From: Vibrio plantisponsor
Lineage (GTDB): Bacteria; Pseudomonadota; Gammaproteobacteria; Enterobacterales; Vibrionaceae
Direction of reading: 5' to 3'
DNA length: 64,000 bases
NCBI RefSeq assembly: GCF_013041605.1
Contig: NZ_JABEQC010000013.1
Location: 1 to 64,000 of the forward strand
The notes beneath the pieces are model-generated. The model had not been told where the DNA came from. It made no database searches and saw nothing but the letters and a program-made list of their open reading frames with translations. Made by a program: the position numbers and the translations under genes. The first letter of the stretch is position 1. Each line of letters starts with the position of its first letter. This document shows positions 58,453-64,000 of the stretch, piece after piece.

Positions 58453-59955
58453 ATGTTAATACCTGAAAACAGCAGCATCGTGATATTTGGTGCTTCGGGC
58501 GATTTAACCTACCGCAAGTTGATTCCTGCTTTATACCACCTATACGCAAGCAACCAACTGCCAAAATCCTTTGCAATCTTAGGCGTAAGTCGTACTGAAT
58601 ACAGTGACGACTCTTACCGAGAAAAATTGAAACGCTCGCTTCAAGAATTAGAGAAAACCGAACCTGAGATTCTTGATGCTTTTTGTGAATACATTCACTA
58701 TCAAGCCATCAATACGTCGGATGTCGAAGATTATGTAAAACTGAAAGACCGCTTAAACTCTCTTTCAGACCAATACGCATTTGAACAACGTAACACCCTG
58801 TTCTACCTTGCTACCCCTCCTAGCCTTTATGGCGTGATCCCTTCTTGCCTTGCTGCTCACGGCTTAAACGATGAAAAAGATGGTTGGAAACGTCTGATTA
58901 TCGAAAAACCATTCGGCTACGACTTAAAATCAGCACAAGAACTGGATATCGAAATTCACCACCATTTCAAAGAACACCAAATCTACCGTATTGACCACTA
59001 CCTAGGTAAAGAAACCGTTCAAAACCTACTTGTGTTCCGCTTTGCAAACGGTATGTTTGAGCCACTTTGGAACCGTAACTTCATTGATTACGTTGAAATC
59101 ACTGGTGCTGAATTCCTAGGTGTAGAAGAGCGCGGTGGTTACTACGACGGCTCTGGTGCAGTGCGTGACATGTTCCAAAACCACTTGCTACAAGTGTTAG
59201 CGATGATCGGTATGGAACCACCAGCGGCTATCAACGCGGATTCTATCCGTAATGAAGTGAACAAGGTTCTGCAAAGCCTTCAGCCTTTGTCTGAAGATGA
59301 CCTACGCAACAACCTTGTACTTGGTCAATATACCGAATCAGAAGTGCGCGGTAAGTTCTTACCGAGCTACCGTGATGAACCAGGTGTAGCGGAAGACTCT
59401 CGTACAGAAACATACGTAGCATTGAAGATGTTTATCAACAACTGGCGTTGGAATGGCATTCCTTTCTACGTGCGCAGTGGTAAACGTTTACCGACACGTG
59501 TAACTGAAGTGGTTATCCACTTCAAACGCACTCCTCACCCTGTATTTGGTAAAAATGCGCCTGAGAACAAGCTGATCATCCGCATTCAACCAGACGAAGG
59601 CATCCTAATGAGCTTCGGTCTTAAAGAGCCGGGCGCAGGCTTCAAAGCAAAAGAAGTTTCTATGAACTTCCACTACGCATCGCTAGAAGAAACGAAGATG
59701 CTGACTGCTTACGAGCGCTTACTGCTAGACGCATTAAATGGTGACGCAACGCTGTTTGCTCGTACTGATGCGGTAGAAGCTTGTTGGAAATTCGTTCAAC
59801 CTATTCTGGACTTCAAACAAGACCCGCAATCCCTATACGGATACGCCTGTGGTACTTGGGGTCCAAAAGAATCAGACGACCTTCTTATTAATGATGGAAG
59901 AGCATGGCGCTTCCCATGCAAAAACCTTACAGACACGGATTACTGTGAACTATGA
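58453..59955 (+). CDS. zwf: Glucose-6-phosphate 1-dehydrogenase
   Basis: A 500-residue enzyme opening the oxidative pentose phosphate and Entner-Doudoroff routes. [18 protein letters not shown] binds [19 protein letters not shown] is the substrate-binding and catalytic signature; the long C-terminal domain ([22 protein letters not shown]) is complete. First gene of zwf-pgl-gnd; its stop overlaps pgl by 4 bases. Confidence 0.97.
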   Translation: MLIPENSSIVIFGASGDLTYRKLIPALYHLYASNQLPKSFAILGVSRTEYSDDSYREKLKRSLQELEKTEPEILDAFCEYIHYQAINTSDVEDYVKLKDRLNSLSDQYAFEQRNTLFYLATPPSLYGVIPSCLAAHGLNDEKDGWKRLIIEKPFGYDLKSAQELDIEIHHHFKEHQIYRIDHYLGKETVQNLLVFRFANGMFEPLWNRNFIDYVEITGAEFLGVEERGGYYDGSGAVRDMFQNHLLQVLAMIGMEPPAAINADSIRNEVNKVLQSLQPLSEDDLRNNLVLGQYTESEVRGKFLPSYRDEPGVAEDSRTETYVALKMFINNWRWNGIPFYVRSGKRLPTRVTEVVIHFKRTPHPVFGKNAPENKLIIRIQPDEGILMSFGLKEPGAGFKAKEVSMNFHYASLEETKMLTAYERLLLDALNGDATLFARTDAVEACWKFVQPILDFKQDPQSLYGYACGTWGPKESDDLLINDGRAWRFPCKNLTDTDYCEL

Positions 59956-60668
59956 TCAATTCAAAGATTTTTCAAACAGCTGAGCAGGTTGTTGAATCAC
60001 TAGCGAATGAAATGCAACGCTACAGTGAACAAGGCACGCCTGTGCATATTTCACTGTCTGGCGGTAGCACACCAAAAATGCTGTTTAAGTTACTGGCGAG
60101 TGCACCTTATGCAAACGCTATTCAATGGCAAAACCTACATTTCTGGTGGGGTGATGAACGTTGTGTTGCGCCTGATGATGCAGAAAGCAACTACGGCGAA
60201 GCAAACGCACTGCTATTTAGCCAAGTAAACCTTCCAGCAGAAAACATCCACCGTATTCGTGGTGAAGATGAGCCACAAGCAGAAGCTGAGCGTTTCGCAA
60301 AAGAAATGGCTGACGTTATCCCGTGCGAAAATGGCACTCCTGTTTTCGATTGGATCCTGCTTGGTGTTGGCGCTGATGGTCATACAGCATCACTGTTCCC
60401 TAACGTTACTAACTACGCAGATGAAAATCTGTCTGTAGTGGCAACGCATCCAGAATCTGGTCAACTTCGCGTATCGAAAACAGCGAAAGTTTTGGAAGCA
60501 GCAAAACGTATTAGTTACCTCGTTCTTGGTGCAGGTAAAACCGAGATCGTTAATGAAATTCACACTACTCCAGCCGCTGAACTTCCTTATCCAGCAGCAA
60601 AAATTCAGTCAAAGACTGGCGAAACAGAGTGGTATTTAGATTTAGACGCAGCAGCAAAGATTGCGTGA
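59952..60668 (+). CDS. pgl: 6-phosphogluconolactonase
   Basis: A 238-residue DevB-type lactonase hydrolysing 6-phosphogluconolactone. [33 protein letters not shown] and [14 protein letters not shown] are the family signatures. Overlaps zwf (ATGA); gnd follows 13 bases later. Confidence 0.96.
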   Translation: MINSKIFQTAEQVVESLANEMQRYSEQGTPVHISLSGGSTPKMLFKLLASAPYANAIQWQNLHFWWGDERCVAPDDAESNYGEANALLFSQVNLPAENIHRIRGEDEPQAEAERFAKEMADVIPCENGTPVFDWILLGVGADGHTASLFPNVTNYADENLSVVATHPESGQLRVSKTAKVLEAAKRISYLVLGAGKTEIVNEIHTTPAAELPYPAAKIQSKTGETEWYLDLDAAAKIA

Positions 60669-60681
60669 AGGAGAGAAACAA

Positions 60682-62130
60682 ATGAAAGGTGATATCGGTG
60701 TAATCGGCCTGGCGGTTATGGGTCAAAACCTGATCCTAAACATGAACGACCACGGCTTCAAAGTGGTTGCTCACAACCGTACTGCGTCAAAAGTTGACGA
60801 GTTCCTAGAAGGTCCAGCGAAAGGCACTAACATCATTGGTGCGTACACTCTAGAAGAGCTAGTAGAGAAACTAGAAACTCCTCGCAAAGTGATGCTTATG
60901 GTTCGCGCGGGTTCAGTAGTTGACGCATTCATCGATCAACTAGTACCACTTCTAGACAAAGGCGACATCATTATTGATGGCGGTAACACTAACTACCCAG
61001 ATACTAACCGTCGCGTTGCTGCGCTACGTGAAAAAGGTATCCACTTCATTGGGACTGGTGTTTCTGGCGGTGAAGAAGGTGCTCGTTTCGGACCTTCAAT
61101 CATGCCTGGCGGCGCACCAGAAGCTTGGGAAGCGGTTAAGCCAATCTTCCAAGGTATCTCTGCAAAAACTGATGCTGGCGAGCCATGTTGTGACTGGGTT
61201 GGTAACGACGGTGCTGGTCACTTCGTTAAGATGGTACACAACGGTATCGAATACGGCGACATGCAGCTAATCACTGAAGCTTACCAGTTCATGAAAGATG
61301 GTCTACGTATGTCTGCAGACGAGATGCAAGCTGTATTTGCTGATTGGGATAAGACTGAGCTAAACAGCTACCTAGTTGAAATCACAGCTGACATCCTTGG
61401 CTACAAAGATGAAGACGGTGAGCCACTTGTTGAGAAAATCCTTGATACTGCTGGCCAAAAAGGTACAGGTAAATGGACAGGTATCAACGCGCTAGACCTA
61501 GGCATTCCTCTAACTCTAATCTCTGAGTCTGTATTCTCTCGTTGTCTATCTGCACTGAAAGACCAACGTGTTGAAGCTGAAAAACTGTTCGGTAAAGTGA
61601 TTACTCCAGTTGAAGGCGACAAACAAGAGTGGGTTGATGCACTACGTCAAGCTCTGCTTGCTTCTAAGATCATCTCTTACGCTCAAGGCTTCATGCTAAT
61701 GCGCGAAGCATCAAACGAGAACGGCTGGGACCTAAACTACGGTAACGTAGCGCTAATGTGGCGTGGTGGTTGTATCATCCGCTCTGCATTCCTAGGCAAT
61801 ATCCGTGATGCATTCGAGAAGAACCCAGAACTTGCGTTCCTAGGCTCTGACGAGTACTTCAAGAACATTCTACAAAGCAGCCTAGTGGCATGGCGTAAAG
61901 TAGCTTCTAAATCTCTAGAAGCAGGTATCCCAATGCCATGTATGACTTCAGCTCTAACGTTCCTAGACGGTTACACTACGGCTCGTCTACCAGCGAACCT
62001 GCTACAAGCTCAACGTGACTACTTTGGTGCTCACACTTACGAGCGTACTGACCGTGCACGTGGTGAATTCTTCCACACTAACTGGACTGGTACAGGCGGC
62101 AACACTGCGTCTACTACTTACGACGTTTAA
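60682..62130 (+). CDS. gnd: 6-phosphogluconate dehydrogenase (decarboxylating)
   Basis: A 482-residue NADP-dependent enzyme making ribulose 5-phosphate. GVIGLAVMGQNLILNMNDHGF is the nucleotide site, GVSGGEEGARFGPSIMPGG and HFVKMVHNGIEYGDMQL hold substrate and catalytic Lys residues. The ATG at 60682 follows AAGGAGAG. Codon use is strongly biased (many CTA, GGT, GTA), as in highly expressed vibrio genes. Confidence 0.97.
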   Translation: MKGDIGVIGLAVMGQNLILNMNDHGFKVVAHNRTASKVDEFLEGPAKGTNIIGAYTLEELVEKLETPRKVMLMVRAGSVVDAFIDQLVPLLDKGDIIIDGGNTNYPDTNRRVAALREKGIHFIGTGVSGGEEGARFGPSIMPGGAPEAWEAVKPIFQGISAKTDAGEPCCDWVGNDGAGHFVKMVHNGIEYGDMQLITEAYQFMKDGLRMSADEMQAVFADWDKTELNSYLVEITADILGYKDEDGEPLVEKILDTAGQKGTGKWTGINALDLGIPLTLISESVFSRCLSALKDQRVEAEKLFGKVITPVEGDKQEWVDALRQALLASKIISYAQGFMLMREASNENGWDLNYGNVALMWRGGCIIRSAFLGNIRDAFEKNPELAFLGSDEYFKNILQSSLVAWRKVASKSLEAGIPMPCMTSALTFLDGYTTARLPANLLQAQRDYFGAHTYERTDRARGEFFHTNWTGTGGNTASTTYDV

Positions 62131-62151
62131 TTGTTATAAGTGACCAAACTG

Positions 62152-62186
62152 AAAAGGGATGCTTGATGCATCCCTTTTGTTTTATT
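62152..62186. terminator. Terminator after gnd
   Basis: AAAAGGGATGC / GCATCCCTTTT stem with TTGAT loop followed by TTTTGTTTTATT; A-run on the left allows use from both sides. Confidence 0.92.
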
Positions 62187-62196
62187 GGCCAGAACT

Positions 62197-62505
62197 TTAG
62201 TGTTTGTGCTTTGCTGCCGGTACTAATATATACGTTTCTTTGTTGTGACCTTTCTTCTTGCCCGGGTGTTTTCCATGCACTGGATGATCATGGTAATGGC
62301 GCTCTTCCACCACTTTTACTACTTTCACTCTTTCGACCGTCTCGACTCTTCTAGTATTACAGTCGCCCGTTTTTATTGAGACATCTCTGTTTGCAACAGA
62401 TACGCAGCCTAATTCTATGTCTACTTGTGAATCCGATGCCTGAGCGTGAGTTGTCATTGCTGCACTTAGCAGAAGTAATGGTGAAATTATCCCATATCGT
62501 TTCAT
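62197..62505 (-). CDS. Small secreted His/Lys-rich protein, unknown
   Basis: A 102-residue protein with a Sec signal peptide (SPLLLLSAAMTTHAQA). The mature part has two Cys (LGCVSVA, GDCNTRR) that may form a disulfide, a Val/Lys/Glu stretch and a basic, His-rich C-terminus (RHYHDHPVHGKHPGKKKGHNK) that could bind metal or a polyanion. I do not recognise a family. Monocistronic. Confidence 0.65.
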   Translation of the reverse strand: MKRYGIISPLLLLSAAMTTHAQASDSQVDIELGCVSVANRDVSIKTGDCNTRRVETVERVKVVKVVEERHYHDHPVHGKHPGKKKGHNKETYILVPAAKHKH

Positions 62506-62624
62506 ATTGGTTCCTTTTGAGCTGATTCGTCGCCAATTTAAACGTGTGTTAACAACTCACTCAATACGATGCCGGCAACACTGACAATCATCTAACCTAC
62601 CCTGAACATGGCATTGAAGAGCGA

Positions 62625-62653
62625 ATAAAAAAAGAGCACCAAACGGTGCTCTT
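62625..62653 (-). terminator. Terminator of the MCP gene
   Basis: AAGAGCACC / GGTGCTCTT stem with AAAC loop, followed on the minus strand by a run of seven Ts. Confidence 0.9.
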
Positions 62654-62674
62654 CATGACATTTGAAACAAATGA

Positions 62675-64000
62675 TTAATGAACTTTAAACTGCCCAACCA
62701 CCTGCGAAAGATCGCTAGATGTACCACCTAGCTCACAGCTGATGTTGTTAGTTTCCGCAGCACTATCATTAAGCTGACCAATCAATGCCTGAATCGCTGC
62801 CATATTGCGGCTGACTTCTTCAGTCACATGGCTTTGCTGCTCAGCAGACGTTGCCATCAGGGTGTTTAGATCATTAATTTCAACGACTGAAGTCGTTACC
62901 GTGTTGAGTGACTCCATCACTTTATGTGTACTTTGCGATGTCGCTTCACAGCTCTTACGTGTGGTTTCCATCTTGCTCACGACATTTTCAGAAGTTCTGT
63001 TGAGCTTAGACAGCATATCATTGATCTGCCCAGTACTCTGCTGCGTGCGAGCTGCTAGCGCTCGAACTTCATCTGCTACTACTGCAAAACCACGACCTTG
63101 CTCACCTGCACGCGCAGCTTCAATTGCAGCATTCAATGCCAACAGGTTAGTTTGTTCAGCAATGTCGCCGATCACTTGAAGTACAGTACCTATTTGTTTG
63201 GTGTCTTGGTTCATAGCACTGATGGTATTCGACATTTCAGCTACATCCGATTCCAGCGCCGTAACACTGCGAACAGCTTGATTTACTGTTTGTTTAGATT
63301 CATCTGCGTAAGTGTTCGTTAGTTCAGTCAGCTTGGCTGCGTCTGCCGCACTTTGCGCGATAGAGCCAGCCGTTGCGCTCATTTCATCGATCGCAGTAAT
63401 AACTTGCTCTGTTTCAATAGTATGCGCGTTTAGCATCTGCATGTTTGATTCAGACTGGCTGCTTAAATGGTTAACCGCTGAATCAATTTTCTCTGATGAG
63501 TTTGAAACTTCGATAAACATACCCTGAAGCTGTTCGATGAAACGGTTAATCGATGTTGAAATCTGACCGATTTCATCTTGCGAAGTTACACTTAGGCGTT
63601 GGGTTAGATCACCGTTTCCTTGAGAGAGATCTGCTACCAGTTCTTTTAGACGAAGCAAAGGTTTAAACGCAAAGTGCAGCATTGCAACACTTAAACCGAT
63701 AATGATCACTGCACAAATTAATAGTGCCATAGTGATCTTCCAATTCAGGGCGTCGGTATTAGCTTGAATATTATCGAGATCGATATAGCCATTCAGTTTC
63801 CATAACTGGCCGCCAATATCAAACTTACGCTCAACAGGAATCAAGTTTTCACCTGTCTTATCAGAGAAAATCGTAATGTTGTTCTCCGAGATCAATTCCA
63901 TATAGCTGCCAGAAAGAGAATAAGCTTCAAGAATCGGTTTCAAACCACTTAAGTTAAGAGTGAAGAAGTTCGATGACCCATCAAGATGTTTGATTGAAAT
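62675..64000 (-). CDS. Methyl-accepting chemotaxis protein (5' end outside window)
   Basis: The frame stays open to base 64000, so the N-terminus lies beyond the window. Visible are the end of a Cache-type periplasmic sensor ([16 protein letters not shown]), a membrane helix ([22 protein letters not shown]), HAMP ([22 protein letters not shown]) and a complete signalling domain with the tip [34 protein letters not shown]. The C-terminus ([13 protein letters not shown]) lacks an evident CheR pentapeptide. Ligand unknown. Confidence 0.93.
   Translation of the reverse strand: MSIKHLDGSSNFFTLNLSGLKPILEAYSLSGSYMELISENNITIFSDKTGENLIPVERKFDIGGQLWKLNGYIDLDNIQANTDALNWKITMALLICAVIIIGLSVAMLHFAFKPLLRLKELVADLSQGNGDLTQRLSVTSQDEIGQISTSINRFIEQLQGMFIEVSNSSEKIDSAVNHLSSQSESNMQMLNAHTIETEQVITAIDEMSATAGSIAQSAADAAKLTELTNTYADESKQTVNQAVRSVTALESDVAEMSNTISAMNQDTKQIGTVLQVIGDIAEQTNLLALNAAIEAARAGEQGRGFAVVADEVRALAARTQQSTGQINDMLSKLNRTSENVVSKMETTRKSCEATSQSTHKVMESLNTVTTSVVEINDLNTLMATSAEQQSHVTEEVSRNMAAIQALIGQLNDSAAETNNISCELGGTSSDLSQVVGQFKVH

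Noticed and set aside
1-64000. tRNA, rRNA, CRISPR arrays, insertion sequences, prophage or integron repeats
   Set aside because: Looked for on both strands; nothing with the required structure or repeats was found by eye.

Overview
The window comes from a marine gammaproteobacterium and reads as a Vibrio chromosome. The protein families (VgrG-linked T6SS lipase, YidE, KdgR, SpeA/SpeB, ProVWX with a MarR neighbour, Zwf-Pgl-Gnd, numerous MCPs and an HD-GYP protein), the base composition and the dense bidirectional hairpin terminators all fit. A second-chromosome location is plausible because many genes are accessory or catabolic, but the sequence does not prove it. No rRNA, tRNA, CRISPR array, insertion sequence or prophage was seen.

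Layout. (1) 1-5453: the distal part of a type VI secretion cargo operon: VgrG (5' end outside the window), a DUF4123 adaptor, a DUF2235/Tle1-like lipase effector and a lipoprotein that is the likely immunity factor. (2) 5.7-9.7 kb: glutathione peroxidase, a secreted EF-hand protein, an unknown multi-pass membrane protein, and a benzoate-type (BenE) transporter divergent from an XRE-cupin regulator with two near-identical palindromic operators between them. (3) 10.0-12.4 kb: ygjV-kdgF, a small XRE protein and the uronate-catabolism repressor kdgR. (4) 12.7-35.1 kb: an MCP, then a glycan-utilisation locus. It holds a peptide-family ABC transporter with a fused double ATPase, a DUF2264 (GH154-type) protein, a radical-SAM sulfatase maturase, two Cys-type sulfatases, a GH112 beta-galactosyl-N-acetylhexosamine phosphorylase, a GH88 unsaturated glucuronyl hydrolase, GalT, a SulP permease and a porin. 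(5) 35.2-46 kb: a KPR-family reductase, YidE, a polar amino-acid ABC transporter, a PLP sulfur-amino-acid lyase with an Lrp-type regulator, and speA-speB. (6) 46-55 kb: proVWX, a MarR regulator of CosR/EctR type, MgtE, a PepSY membrane protein with a candidate Fur box, cytochrome b562 and YcdX. (7) 55-64 kb: an HD-GYP sensor protein, zwf-pgl-gnd, a small secreted His-rich protein and a truncated MCP.

How the parts work together. The most interesting region is the glycan locus. Apart from the porin and the ABC binding protein, its enzymes lack signal peptides, so sulfated, uronate-capped oligosaccharides seem to be imported whole and dismantled inside the cell: sulfatases (activated by the maturase) remove sulfate, GH88 removes the unsaturated uronic acid, GH112 phosphorolyses beta-galactosyl-HexNAc to Gal-1-P, and GalT takes up Gal-1-P. 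KdgF converts the released unsaturated uronate. KdgR-like palindromes (TRAAA-N5-TTTYA type) lie upstream of ygjV-kdgF, of the GH154/ABC operon and of the sulP-galT-GH88-GH112 operon, which suggests that KdgR ties these scattered units into one regulon. No polysaccharide lyase, HexNAc kinase, galE or kduI/kduD/kdgK/kdgA lies in the window.

A second notable signal is a 34-bp palindrome 43 bp upstream of proV with the core TTAGT-GT-ACTAA, resembling operators recalled for EctR/CosR regulators; a MarR regulator of that type is encoded just downstream of proX.
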